64,000 bases of DNA from Prorocentrum cordatum (GCA_963575745.1 CAUYUJ010018543.1:53501-117500); one strand, 5' to 3'. Positions 1 to 11,789 are shown, counted from the first letter of the stretch. Notes: generated by a model not told the origin, from the sequence alone. Made by a program: numbers and translations.

Positions 1-69
1 TTTTAGCTATGTTGGCGCGCGTTTACTGTTCGTCCAAAATGCACATGTAGGGGGACACGCCCGACTTAA
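1..69. mobile_element. MITE family M1, right end (cut by window edge)
   Basis: The segment ends in TGTAGGGGGACACGCCCGAC followed by TTA. The same end occurs at 11,740-11,778 and 16,035-16,076, and its reverse complement forms left ends at 11,249, 15,874 and 59,326. Only the right terminus is inside the window. Confidence 0.6.
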
Positions 70-450
70 CGCCAGCTGCGGCCACCCTTTGGAGCTCGCC
101 AGGCCAATGCCCCGACGCACCCTGCGAATCAGGAGCCGGCACGGACACCATTCCGTCCACAGGTGTTGCTGAGATCGACTGGTCAGGTCTACTTGCTGGC
201 GGCGGTAGGCCAGCGCAGCACTTGTACCTAGGCCGTCATCATGCTCAACGCCGCTGGAGTCGAAATGCGACAAAAGCCAGCTGGGAGGTTTAAGCGGGCA
301 GCGCGACGGGCATTCCATGAAAAGGTAAGGGACGTGACAATTCTGGACGCTTCGCGTACCCCCACCAGCGGTTGTTGGCGACACTGGCGCGAGATCTGCC
401 AGTAGCCCGTCGACGACGCTGAACACATCCTAAGTGCGAAGCACTACGAC
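70..450. other. Upstream of the helicase gene, no feature seen
   Basis: The frame of the downstream helicase N-terminus is open back to about 406, where a TAG closes it, so an upstream exon or a start at the ATG at 451 are both possible. No repeat, RNA gene or promoter motif was recognised. A minus-strand ORF across this stretch has no recognisable domain and is treated as chance. Confidence 0.4.
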
Positions 451-3400
451 ATGTCGGTGGCACGGTACAAGGACGGGTGGCCAGACCCGAACACCTTCAC
501 CATTCCTGGGAATCTTTGGAGCATGTGCGGAGGGAACCCTTACGACGCTACCCGCGGGGTGTCTGTCACGCGGTTGGCCTGGCGCGGCTGGGAGCCAGTC
601 CAGCCCTCCGTTGCCCGCGACGGGGTGCGCTCGCTACCTGGCATCGCAATTCCCGAGGACGCGCTGCACGTGCCCATTACCTACCCCCTCTGGGACGATC
701 CGCCGACATACAACTGCCCAGGAGGCACCAGGGTGGATCCGGAGAATGTTCGTTCGCACATGATGGACAGGCTGGGCGCCGCAAGGGAGGGCCTTAGACA
801 GCCCGAGGACGGCGACGGGAACAGGATGCGGGCGAAGTCGTCCATCTGGCTACCCCCCTCGCCTGGACAGGCCGCAGGCTCCTCCGGTTTGCCCCCCCCC
901 TCCGCCCCCGCCGTCTCGCCCTCCTCCTGTCTGGAGCCCACCCTGCCAGCAGCGAAAAGTCCAGCTGGCCGAGGGCAGTGAGACGGAGATTGAACCTCTC
1001 TCTCCGGCAAGTCCAGCTGCCCTGGAAGATTCACTGGCCACGCAGGCAGCCTCAGATGTTGCCAACCTCTACTCGGTTCCGCTGGACTCCCCGCACTCTA
1101 GAGTCCACCCCAAGGCAGCGCTCGGGGAACTAATCAATGCCGTCCGACCCCCCTCACAATGGCCCTACTCCCTCCAGGGCCGAGGGCAAACGTTAAGGAG
1201 GATCGCCTGGGTCGAAAGCCAAGCCTCGGTCGAGACGGTAGACGACGGCAGAGACTCCACGCGAGAGGATTTAGCCAGAAGGGGTAACTGTGCCATCGGA
1301 GTTCGCGTCATCAGGTTCGATGCCAATACGCGCCTGGAGGACCTGGGCACCTTTCGGCTGCGGAACGCCATGCACCTATCCATCGGTAAGGAATTCCTGT
1401 TGTTGGAGTGGCCCAAAATGTGCAAGGTCGCGACCAGACCCCTGGAACGTGACAAAGAGAGCAGGTGGCTTTCCATTTCAGTCACGGGCCCGACGGTAGA
1501 CAAGATCGCTGACGTCTCAGTTTGGTGGCCTCCCGCGCTGGGCGGTCAGATCCATCCCAGGGATGCTCAAGCGCTAGGTCTCAGCCCTTCCGACGGGTAC
1601 CCTTCAAACTGGCGCATCGTCGTCTACAACCACGCGAAGGACGGGCAGTTTCACGAAGACGAAACCAAGGCGAGACGCCCCCCTAGCGACGATCTCCCCT
1701 GGTATCGTGTAGATGAAGCCCCTTCTGACATCCAGTATTGGCGGCAATGCTCGGCACTGGAACAGATCTACCACCTGCGCCAAAACCCAGCGGATCTGTT
1801 CGGCCACCAGCTTTCACCTCTGACGTGCCTTCTTGCCTTTGTTCACGCCCCTCGGTCGGATCGAACCTTGGCCAACGACTTGGGACACGTGCGTTCCCTG
1901 GGGCTGAGCCTTAGAGCCAGGGCGGAGGCCACCCTTGAGCGGAACGTCCCAGACGCCGACCACTTGCAAGCAGTCGAAGACGGCACGCTGCTGCAGGCGC
2001 CGCCTCTCCCCCAAGGCTTAAAGGCGTTCTCTGACGACGAAATCTCAGATACCACTGGCTCCGTCTTTCAGAGAGTGCGTCCTGCTCCCAGCGTGGACTC
2101 GCTCCACAGGATTATCGACAAGCACGGGCCGAACGGCGATGCGACCAGCGCCCTGCGCGCAACCCTGAACCACCATGCTGTTCTTGTGCACGGACCCCCT
2201 GGAACTGGCAAGACCACCTTCTCAGTTGCCTGCCTGGACATGCGGGGATCCTGCCTACGCCCTGGACACGCTGTCGCTTTGGCAGCAGGGTCCAACACGG
2301 CGGTCGAACAACCAGCTCTGGCAATGATCGAGGCACAACGTCAGCGGCGCCTCGACCATGACACGGGCTTCCCCGACAAGTTCGCGCGCCTGGCAAGGAA
2401 GGACCGAGTCAACGAGGCACTTGTTGACCTTACTCCCGAGGGTCACTACAAAAACGCCCGCGGCGATTTCCCCTTCCAGGACGGGGGCAAGAGCCAGGGC
2501 TTCAAGCCCTACAAGGCGAGCTTGCTACGTCAGGCCAGGATAATCATGTCCACGCACGAGGCGTCAGAGGCACTTGGTCAAAAGGACAGCCCACAAATCG
2601 TCCTCCTAGTCATCGACGAGGCCGGACAAGCCACTGAGCTGCACGCGCTCATGTCCATGGTTATTCTGATTAACGGCGGAGGGACCGTGGTCCTCGTCGG
2701 AGACCCCAACCAGCTGCCCCCCGCAGTGCTCTCCAAACTGGCGAACGAACTAGGGCTCTGCGTCAGCATCTTCGACAGGATGTTCCACGCACTCCGCGGC
2801 CAGGAGTCTTCAGTAGTCCACCTCTCAATCTGCTATCGGATGCATCCGCAGCTACTTGCGTTCCCGAACGCAGCCTACTACAGGAAAGGCATGAAGTCTG
2901 GCATCCTGGACCCGCTCAGAGAGCGGCCAATAGTTGAGGGCATCCCCTGGAGAGACATTCGCGCGTGGGAACCTGGGCGACTGGCAAAGCTGGCTACTCT
3001 CACCGGTTCCGGAAAAATGACCTCCGCGCCGCCCTTGAGCCCCTGGGCCCGCCGCTGGGCCCAGACAAGCACCGTTTCCTAATGGTGCACACACCCTCCT
3101 GGGAGGTCACCTCCGAGCTACAACCAGGCTTTGCCAATCTTCCGGAGGCGGCCCAAGCCGTGGATATTGCGCGCGCCCTGCTACCGGAGCTCCGCAAGGG
3201 CACCGCTGTCTGAATCGTGGTCGGCTACCAGCTCCAGACGGCCATTCTCATGGACGGATGGCCGCAGGGTCCTCGTCACCTCACCGGCGTTCTGCGCAGC
3301 GCCAGAAGTAGCGCCAGAGGGCAGCCCGGCAAGGGGAAAGACGGTCCTGGACGCGGTGGCCGGGATACTCCTGGCCCTGGACATCTCCCCCAAGGCCACA

Positions 3401-4445
3401 GGGTGGACACTCACCGCTGGCAACAGGTGTTCCGGGAAGACGACAATGCTAACACTGCCATCAGCTCTAATTTCCCTGGACTACGCCAGGTGGCGGGCGA
3501 GCACATGAGCACTGGGGCTCTCGAACTCCCGACAATCGACTCCAGCCAGGGAGGCGAGGTGGACATCGTAATAGTGTTAACTACCCGGAGCAACGGCAGC
3601 TACAACTGGGGTTTCGTCGACGACGCCATGCGCCTGAACGTGGCAATCACCAGGCCAAGCGGAATATCTTGATCCTGGGAGACGGTCGCATGTTCGCCAA
3701 CGCCACATGGTCGCAGCCTCGCGTGCTCTCAGAGTACGGGAGACTGACTCGCCTCTGGGTCCACTTTCGTGGCAGCACCCCCGTGGGCCGCAGGCTCTCC
3801 CTGGACATTGACGACAGCTTCGACCCACTCCAGGACCTTGCCGCATGGATTCCCTCGCCCCCTGCATGGGGCAGTGTCGCAAAGGGGGAGAAAGGACAGA
3901 ACGAGCTGGACGTCGCCAAGAAGAAAGCGCGCGATGCCCAGGCCACCTGCTTCGCCGAGCGGTTCAATGCACCCTTGGAAGAGAGCTACGACTGGGACAC
4001 CCTGGGCAAGCTAATCTCGGGAGGGCTCCACGATATCCTTTCGACGCCGGCCTTCCACGTGCTCGTCGACCTCATGTCCGGGCTGCATCCTCGCGAATTC
4101 ACGTTGGCCAACGCGCCGCGGCAGCCGGGCATGCTCGACCGCAAGGCTTGGTCGCACCTGGGGTTCTTGTTTGACATGTCTCTTGGGCTCGACGCGACCA
4201 ATCTAGTCTACAACGCGCTATGGGCAGCAATGGTCTGGTCGCTCGGCCTAGGCACCCCTTGGAGGGATGCGGACTACGCCATTCCCGACGACTCCCTTCC
4301 CCCGTTGCCTCACGCCAGCGGCAGGCGTGCAACGCTGTGGAAGCGCCGCCAGCGTACTCCCAAAAAGGACTCTTCCGTCAGGTCCCCAAGGCTTGGAGCT
4401 CCGCTACCAAGGACTGCTGCAGACACCGGAAGCACCCTGGAATGA
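451..4445 (+). pseudogene. Upf1/Dna2-type SF1 helicase, broken
   Basis: This is a superfamily 1 helicase of the Upf1/Dna2/Nam7 type, expected to unwind RNA or DNA using ATP. Motifs appear in order: Walker A GPPGTGKTT near 2,194, a SNTAVEQ block near 2,290, Walker B VIDEAGQA near 2,610, GDPNQLPP near 2,700, YRMHP near 2,835, motif V TIDSSQGGEVD near 3,530 and motif VI NVAITR near 3,640. The sequence changes frame at least four times: near 890-960 at a poly-C run, near 3,040-3,080, at about 3,652 and again after 4,445. It also has an in-frame TGA at 3,211-3,213. At 3,652 a single missing base separates NVAITR from AKRNILILGDGRMF. Some shifts could be introns, but the one inside motif VI cannot be. 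About 480 residues precede Walker A and match nothing I recognise. The best reading is a decaying copy of a once-functional gene; assembly indels are the alternative. Confidence 0.8.
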
Positions 4446-7255
4446 CCGGGTTGGGAGACATCATCAGGGGGTGCGGCTCTTCGATGGAAGATTTCCGTCA
4501 GGGACTCGTAGACACTGACGGCCAGCCCACGGATTCCTGCAAGGCCCGCTCGCTTCTGGTGGTCATGATGCTGATGCTCCGTGGGCCGCGAGTGTTTCTA
4601 TGGCCTTTCTCTCGCGCGGAGCAGGCCGGGGACGTCATCGAAGCCATCCTGGGGTTCTGCGTACCCTGACAAGAGGTCCACCAGGACTCCCGAAAAAGGT
4701 TCGCCAGCACCTGGGGCCTCACCCTGGAAGATCAGAGGCCAGCAACGTATGTACACGTACGCGGTTAGCTTCCCCTGGAGGGCATTTGAACGAGGACGTT
4801 CGTGCACTCGAGATCGCGGAGGGCGTACATGTACATATGTCGTTGCTCGCTCAGAAGACTTGGCCGACCTGCGCAGTCGCATCGAGGCAGTCCTACCGCA
4901 CATCTCCAAGCTCGTGGCTTTGGCCCATCACCACCCGGCTGCGCAGGAAGCCGGCTGCCCGCAGACCTGGAGCGAGATGAACAGACAGGACTTCCAGCTG
5001 CGAGCCCCGATGATCGTTCTCGAGCGGATCGTCCCGGCAGCAACCCTGACCTGCCTGGACAGAGGCGACTGCTCAGTGTGTGCACTACACGTCGCACTGG
5101 CTGGTTCCGACGCCTCCCTCGGTCCCGACGACAGGGTTGCGGGCCTTTCCTACATCGGCGGCGGACTTGCCTTGTCCCAGACCGACCTCAATGCCCCTCC
5201 ACCACCGGCACCGGCCCCGGGCACCAGACTGGACCCTCCGTTCATCCCCGACGAAAGGCTCGCGCTCGAAAAGAAAAACAACAGATACGCGTGCGACAGT
5301 TGCGGGAAGGACTACCTGACTGCGGCTGATGGTACCTGGATCTCCGACAGCACTCGCCAGATGGTCGCTCAGAATAGACCTCAGGAGTACATCAAAGGCG
5401 CCAACATGGGCTGGTACTGCGCTGGCTGCTGGATACGGCACCTCGAGGACAATGGCTTCCCTACGCCTGCCGGAACGAAGCTCACCGACAAAATCAGGGA
5501 ACATGAGCAGCAGATATCGGGGACCTGCAACGACAGAGCGAGCGTCCTTCCTTCCCTGGGACTCCTTCCGCTCGGCTAGGGCTGCAGCCCCCTGGCGGAC
5601 ACGAGGCAGTTAGATGACCTCCTCATGGAACCGACGGGCATGAAGATCCCCGAGTATGCCAATGCCACCATTCCGGTCCTCCGGATCCGGGACGACCGCT
5701 TCGGCATCAAAGCCGCTCAAACGCGGACCTACTCCGCGCGGTGCGACACCTGCCCCTAGGGGGCCCCGCTCCTGGTCTGGGACCCCGGCTCTCCGCTGCT
5801 GGGGTGCTTCATATGGAAGCCGGCTGAAGAAATAGGAGTTCCCGAGCAACATGGACTGCCCCCCATCGATGAGCGTGCCCTGGCTTGGTGGGGGCGCCAA
5901 TGGAACGCTACTTGGTGCTGCCAGCGCTGTCTGGTCCCGATTTGGAACATTGGCCCGGCCACCCTGGACCGCATCCTGGATCGCGACTTCAGGCCGCTGC
6001 ATCCAGATGAACCTCCGGCCCTTCCCCCGCTCAGCAGCCAGATTGGGTTCGAAGCACCTGTGGACATCGTGGATTCCCTCCCGTGGCTTGGCGAGGACGC
6101 CAAAGCCCAGGACCAATTCACCAAGGTCGGAGCAAGCAATCGCCCTGGACCCAGCCCCGCAGGCAGCTCTGGCGCGGCGCCAGAGATCACCTCCCTGGCA
6201 GGGTCCCTTCCATATGGTGCGTGTTCTGGTGGTGACGACAGGCCAGATACTCCGATGGCGGCCGACGCAGACAGGTCTCAGGGTTCAGCGGACGACTCAC
6301 GCATGGGCCACCAGGACCCGCCCGACGACGACAGCGGTGAGGGCGCGGAAGACGGGCTCCCCCGTCGCAAGATGGAGCCCGAGTACGGAGAGGATGGACC
6401 CGCCCTTCCTCCCACGCCTTCTGAGTCGGCCCAGGAGGGCGATGAGAATCGCTCAGGCGGAGATGGCCCACAGCGTAGCCCGTCGGCGGGCAGCTCCGAC
6501 ACCAGCCGCGAGGATACCGCGACTTCAGTCACAGAGGGCACGCCCTACGCCGATCGCGGGAGGGCTCCAGCTCGAAACCCCGCGAGGCACGAGAGGACCA
6601 GCGACGGTGGCACCTCGCGGTGCGAGCGCCTTCCCGCGCCCACCCCGACGCCCCCTGAGCGGAGGCCCCACTACTCTCGCCACACTGGCTCTTCGGAGCA
6701 GGACGCGCTCAACACGCTGTCCTGCCCTGATGGAGGCGGCCCAATGTACAAAGTCAGGCTGGGCACCATCGAACTCGAGCGTCCCGACGAGACACCAGCC
6801 CTTGCATATCCAGGCTTCAGTCGCAGCTGGGAGCAGTCTTTTGCGCACTGTGGACAGCGAACACGCAGCGTTATCTGCCCCCTGGATGGAGGGCGCCCAA
6901 GTCCGACCCGAAACTACACACGCCCGCGGATACCATCATCTTCCTAGAGGCCTGGAAGGACTGCGGGTACGACGCCTACGAGATGGACAGGAGACTGGGC
7001 TATGGTATCGACTGGATCAAGATACGAGTCAACTACCTGCGGCACTCCCAGACAGACGACTGGAGCAAAGGCGGCTATCGCCACACGGGCTGGCGCGACC
7101 GTGCGACAAGTTCCTGTGGCACCTGGAGCAGTTGGCAGGGCGAGTGGCGCGACGGATGGCGCGAGGGTCACTGGCAGGCGGGTGGCAAGCGCGGCGGAGG
7201 TTACCCTGATGATCGGGATGATCGAGATGAAAAGAGACTCCGCTGGAAAGACTGA
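4446..7255 (+). pseudogene. Zinc-ribbon and W/G-rich tail following the helicase
   Basis: Coding-like sequence continues downstream of the helicase, so this is probably the C-terminal part of the same gene. Frame 2 carries a helical segment (4,446-4,669). Frame 3 then runs from about 4,620 to 6,947, interrupted only by TAG at 5,577-5,579 and TAG at 5,757-5,759. It contains two paired-cysteine modules: CDSCGKDY...WYCAGCW (about 5,290-5,430) and ARCDTCP...TWCCQRC (about 5,740-5,930), which look like two zinc ribbons. A low-complexity acidic/Ser-rich linker follows (6,120-6,700). The end is a different frame (about 6,900-7,255) encoding FLEAWKDCGYDAYEMD and a Trp/Gly/Arg-rich tail ending in TGA. 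I know no named family with this arrangement. A role in nucleic-acid binding is inferred from the helicase and the zinc ribbons. Confidence 0.55.
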
Positions 7256-8735
7256 ACTACCTCTCTGCCCTCGCCACCCCCCAGTGCCCGCCCCGCCGAA
7301 TGCGCTTCGCAACGCGCCACCGCGGCCCTGTGCCGCCCCTTCCCTCTACCTGGGGCGGCCCTGCCCCCCCCCCCCCCCTCCCCCTGAGCGGCGCCCTCTC
7401 TCACCCGTGGCCTTCGGGTGCCGTTCGGTAATACCTGCTGCTCCGCGCGTGACGCCGCGCATCCCGCAAACCACTTGCCACTGGCACCACTGCCCTCTCC
7501 ACTGGTGGCCGACGCCCTCTTGTCACTCGGCCCCTCTCTCCCCGCCATGTTTCACTTCCTGAATCCCAGCGGGCGCTGCCCAGGCCGCGCCGCTGGCCCC
7601 TAATCGCGGCGCTCTGCCGCCCTCCGCCCGATGCGCGCACCTCCTGCCTTTGGATCCAGGTGCGCGCTTCGGCAATGCCGCCCACCGCCTCTCCGCAGTG
7701 GACTCGCGGCCCCAGGCCCTACTGTAGCTGTCTCACCGCCAGGCCTTCCTGGCCTGTCAGTGGGCTATTTATTGCCGCTTGACCACTGGCTTCCCCCCTG
7801 GGCTTTCTAACCGAACGATCGGCCTTCCGCCGTCGCTCTGACCTTTTCAAACAAGAAGGACGGCCTTCCGCCGTCACCCTGGATCCGTTGGCTCTGTGGG
7901 ACTCGTCTCGGATACAAGACGTCCTCGTCCCTCTGTGCTCGACGACTCGGAGGGGTATCACTGGGCCACCTTTGATGTGCACACTCCTATGGGTCTGCCG
8001 TGCATCGTGCCCTTCCTTACCTTCCACTCGTCGGATCTGGGCTGTCGCATCTCAGGTGTGGATGTTCTGTCTAGTCATCACTCTCCACACCCTGGATGCG
8101 CTTCTTACGTTGCGATTGGCTCGCCGCCCTGCTCTTCAGTTGGTACGTGTCCCCAGTCAGCCTGTGGTACCCTGCAGGCTCCATGGATCGGTGCCACCTG
8201 GACGTCATTGCTGGACGGCTTCCTACCGCGACCTTGGATCAGTGGCTTTGTGGGACTTGCCTGGGTATACACAGTCTCGTTCCGCCTGTGCTCTCCGCCT
8301 CATTGGACTGCACTGTGACACTGTGCCGTGCGCGCGCCGCGTTTCGACGGGAGCGTGCATTCGGTGCCCTTCCACCCGTTGGTTCTGGGCCGATGCGTCT
8401 TGGTGCGGTTGTCTTTTCGGAACATGGATACACCTTAATGTCGCTGACGCCGCGGCTCGCTGCCGCCGTCGGGATCCTCGTTGGACTTACCACCCCGACC
8501 TCTGTGTTACCCGACAGGCTGGGATTTGGCGTCCACGGCCGTTTCCTTGTCCGCCCTTGGACGTTGGAACGTTTTCGCGCCATTTTGGCTGCGCTTGGTG
8601 GTCTCAGTGGCTACCTCAGGCCTGTTGGACGCACCTGCATGCCCGTTCAGGGGCTGTCATGGCACTTGGGTTGCATCGTCTCCCCTGGACGCTGTCGTGA
8701 GCCGCCCGATCCGCGGCCCTGCGCGCGTTAGGTAA
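7256..8735. repeat. Pyrimidine-rich intergenic DNA with diverged tandem copies
   Basis: No gene was recognised. A segment near 7,880 (ATCCGTTGGCTCTGTGGGAC) recurs in diverged form near 8,232 (ATCAGTGGCTTTGTGGGACT). The following text (GTGCCCTTCC, a C-rich stretch, then TTGG or TCGG) recurs near 8,010 and 8,365. This points to an old tandem duplication of roughly 330-350 bp. The long plus-strand ORF here follows the repeat and shows no domain. Confidence 0.35.
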
Positions 8736-9320
8736 TTTAGTCGCGTCCGCGGCCCGTTCGCGACCTTCCGCCGCTGGCGCTTCCGCCTGCGGCTGTGAAA
8801 AAAAAATACCCCCACCAGCGCACTCGCACCCGCGGCCGCTTGTACACTTTGCTATAGTGGGCGGCGTTTAGTTGCGTTTGCTGGCGAATCCAGAGCATTT
8901 TGTTCAGTGCATGTGCAACTGCACGCTTGTTGTGCAGGTGCGATTCGGCCTGCCAGCGTGGCGGTTGCGGTCGCCAATTCGCTTTGTGCCGCCCGCCCCG
9001 GACATTGCCCTTCGCCGCCAGTCCGTTGTCGCGCGGCCGCAGACAAACAAAACGTATCCCCACCAGCCTGATTCAGTTTGGCCTGGCAATTTGATGCATG
9101 TCGGTGATGGTGGGCCGCTTCCGATCTCTTGGCCGTGGCGCCCCCAGCTCACCGCAGCGCAGCTCGGCGGCTTAGGCAGTTTAGGTTGGACCCCGCGCTC
9201 TAGTTTGCTGCTCGCTGTAAATTAGTAAGGACCGCGCCCCGGACTTGCCGACCCGCCGCCTGCGCCCTCGCTTGCGGCCGCGACCAAGAAAAATACCCCC
9301 ACCAGCCCATCCACAATTGA
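8731..9320. repeat. Degenerate tandem repeat, about 245 bp
   Basis: The block GCGGCCGC, an A-rich run, then TACCCCCACCAGC or TATCCCCACCAGC occurs near 8,800, 9,050 and 9,290. Each is preceded by a TTTAG/TTAG-containing stretch and CCGCGCCCC-like text. That gives three diverged units about 245 bp apart. No coding potential was recognised. Confidence 0.5.
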
Positions 9321-9335
9321 TTTCCCGTTTTCTTG

Positions 9336-10030
9336 AGGCCTCTTGGAGGCTATCTTGAGCCATGCTCGGCTAGAGGCTGTCGGAGGCTATCTTGAGCCAA
9401 GCTGGGCTATCTTGGGCCATCGTGAGGCTGCCTTGAGGCCTCTTGGAGGTCTGTCGGAGGCTATCTTGAGCCATGCTTGGCTATCTTCGACCATTATGAA
9501 GGCCATATTGGGCTATCTAGGCCCCTCTTGGAACCATCTTGAGCCAAAAAGGGCGGGGTGGAGGGTCTTTGGGAGAGGCTGGGAGGCCTCTTGGGGCCAT
9601 CTTGGACCCTATGTCTCAAAATGAGCAGGTTCCTTCATCAGGATCCCCCCCTTTCGGAGACTCTCAAACGGCGTCTTGGGGCCGTCTTGGAGCGCTCTTG
9701 GGCGCCTCTTGGGCGATCTTGGGGCCGTCTTCGGCCTTCTTGGGCCCCTCTTGGGGCCCTTTCGGGCCATCATGGTGCCATCTTGAGGCTTCCAAAGCCC
9801 ATCCGAAGCGAAAAGGCGAGAATGCCAAAAACATTGGTTTCCCCTAGGCATTTGAAGGGTTCTGGCATCTTGCAAAGCGCCGTGCAGGGTTCCAAGGGCA
9901 CTTGGATCCGTCTTGGGGCTGTCTTGGAACCTCCGGGGGGTATGCCGGAGGCTATCTTGACCCATTTTGAAGTAACATGGGCCATTTGGGAGGCCATCTG
10001 ACGACTTTGAACGCGTCTTGGAGCAATCTT
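9336..10030. repeat. Degenerate short repeat, GGCYATCTTG type
   Basis: The sequence is built from about 10-12 bp units such as GGCTATCTTGAGCC, GGGCCATCTTGG and CCTCTTGGGGCC, repeated with drift for about 700 bp. Three overlapping ORFs are products of the repeat: it keeps several frames open. On the minus strand four units read GGCTCAAG; see the finding on a spliced-leader-like motif. Confidence 0.6.
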
Positions 10031-10748
10031 TGGCCACCTTGGACGCTTTAACGCCTCGCGGCGCGCCCCGTCCAGGCCCAGGGGAGGGGGTTGGGAGAGG
10101 GGTTTCAGTGGAAGAGAGAAGAAAACGACGCGTTGTACCACATAAGCCCAGAGGCTGGCGGGATTTGGAGGCTCCAAAGGTTCAGAGGTGTATTGACGAG
10201 CTTATGCCCCCCCTACCCCTGCCCCTTCTTCTAACGGGATTTTTGACCCCAGGGGAGGGGGACGGGGGGAGGGGTGACAGCCAATCACCTCTTGCACCTT
10301 TTCACCCTGTGCCAATGGAGGTCGGCGGGCGGAAGCATGGCTATACATGTATACAGGTGTGTGCATATTTAGGGGTGCGCACATAGGGATTAGGTACGTG
10401 TGCGTATGCACTTGTGTATGTTTGCATGTATGTGGTTATTTGTATATGTACTTATGGTTATACACATACAAAGGTTCTTCGTTGTTTGCCCTGGACTGCG
10501 ATTCGTGAGTCGGATGTCTGTTTGGACGGCTGTCACCCCTCCCTGCCCCTTTCCGGGAAACGTTTTGGGGGGATGAGCAAGGGGAGGAGAGGCGTACGGT
10601 TGGCCCGAGGTATCAGGTCGAGGTCTGTTCTGGGAGGGTGCCCTGATGTTCTTCGCGTTTGTTGGATGATCTTGTGCATCCTGGGGGAAGGTACCCTCAA
10701 ATGTTCTGTGTGTTTTGCTCAGCGGAGGTCACATGCTTTTGGAGGATG
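10031..10748. other. Intergenic, TG/CA-rich patch and short motifs
   Basis: This holds two GGGGAGGGGG-type G-rich patches (10,079-10,100 and 10,250-10,275) and an alternating TG/CA-rich stretch (10,340-10,475). Copies of GGTACCCTC...GATGTTCT...TGTGCATCCTGGGG appear at 10,640-10,710 and again at 12,990-13,050. No gene was recognised. Confidence 0.35.
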
Positions 10749-10882
10749 CCCTCTCGGAAGGCGGCGGGGCTTCTCAGAAGCCCTCCAGCTTTCTGAGAGG
10801 TGTTCCGTGTCTCCGGGGAGTGCTTCGGGAACTCCTCAGCAGGCCAGGGGGTGGTCGAGACTTCTGAGAAGGCCTTCTCCTT
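10749..10882. mobile_element. MITE family M8 (CTTCTCAGAAGGC ends)
   Basis: A palindromic element with arms CTCGGAAGGCGGCGGGGCTT near its start and CTTCTGAGAAGGCCTTCTCC at its end. Related copies are at 16,112-16,250, 22,012-22,360 (interrupted) and 58,785-58,918. Confidence 0.55.
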
Positions 10883-11079
10883 AGGGGGCGGCAAAGAGGG
10901 GGGTGATGACTAGAGGGGGGTGGATATCATGGCGGGGGCCATGATATTTCCTCAGGTTTCATGGCGCCTCTTCTTATTTCATTGCGTCCCTGCACCCCCC
11001 CCCGCTGGGCCGCACACATGCCGCCGGTCATGATTTGCACCCCCCCTTCTTGGACACCCCCTTCTTGGCCGCTCCCGAC
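10883..11079. mobile_element. MITE family M2 (GGGGGCGGC...GCCGCTCCC ends)
   Basis: The left end GGGGGCGGCAAAGAGGGGGG and right end CCCCCTTCTTGGCCGCTCCC are inverted copies. A subterminal palindrome ATCATGGCGGGGGCCATGAT lies near the left end and a conserved stretch near TTTCATGGCGCCTCTTCTTA. Other copies are at 14,300-14,497, 58,036-58,231, 58,237-58,480 (expanded) and 59,868-60,021. Apparent proteins across it are artefacts of the repeat. Confidence 0.75.
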
Positions 11080-11248
11080 TTCTCTCCCTCCCCGTCGTTC
11101 GCCGCCGCGAGGCGTCGTGCCGTGCGGTGGTCGCGTTGTTGGCCTGGGCTGTCGCCCAGCGAGGCGGGCCCGGCACGGTGTGGACTCGTCTGTAGTGCCC
11201 GCCGCCCGAGGGCAGTGCGCCATGTGTCCTCCCAGAGAATCTGATTAA

Positions 11249-11778
11249 GTCGGGCATGTCCCTCTACAGTCAAAAACCCTAATAACCCCAGGAAGCATTT
11301 AAGACCCCCCCCCCTCCGGCAAATCGATAACCCTTCCGCACCCTGGAAGCGTTACCTGGCACCAGGCGCCCTCCTTGTGTCCGGGTGCTACAGCTATCGT
11401 TCGGTTATTTCGGCCCCTCGGAATATCGAATAAAAAATGCGGTGCTACGATATCGCCGGGGGGTGTCTTAAATGCTTCCTGGGGTTAAGGACGCGCGACT
11501 TCGCTCAGGGTACCCTGACGTCCTTGCTCGTCCTCGGCCTCCCTCGTCGGGGTTTTCGCCGTCCGCCGCCCCACAAATCCCAACTTCGGCTTCCAAGGTT
11601 CTTGCGTCCTTACCGCGCGTCCTTATTAGGGTTTTTGACTGTACAGGTGGAATATTCAGAGATACACAGAAAATAGTCGGGAGACGTTTTTTTTGTATAT
11701 TTGTTTGACAAGTTTGCAGTATGTTTTGACTATTTTTAATTTTTCGTCCAAAATCCCCCTGTAGGAGGACATGCCCGA
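11249..11778. mobile_element. Three nested inverted-repeat elements
   Basis: Level 1 is a family M1 MITE: left end GTCGGGCATGTCCCTCTACA (11,249), right part 11,640-11,778 ending CCTGTAGGAGGACATGCCCG. Level 2 sits inside it: AGTCAAAAACCCTAATAA (11,265) is matched inversely at 11,623-11,640. Level 3 sits inside level 2: TAACCCCAGGAAGCATTTAA (11,283) is matched inversely at 11,465-11,487. Removing level 3 joins AATAA to GGACGCGCG, matching the other level-2 arm (CGCGCGTCCTTATT). The TAA/TTAA bases at the level-3 boundary look like a target duplication. Confidence 0.75.
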
Positions 11779-11789
11779 CCTGAAAGTAT

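Noticed and set aside
7888-8731. Overlapping ORFs of 270 and 211 residues
   Set aside because: They lie in pyrimidine-rich diverged tandem repeats, have unusual Trp/Cys/Leu content and show no domain.
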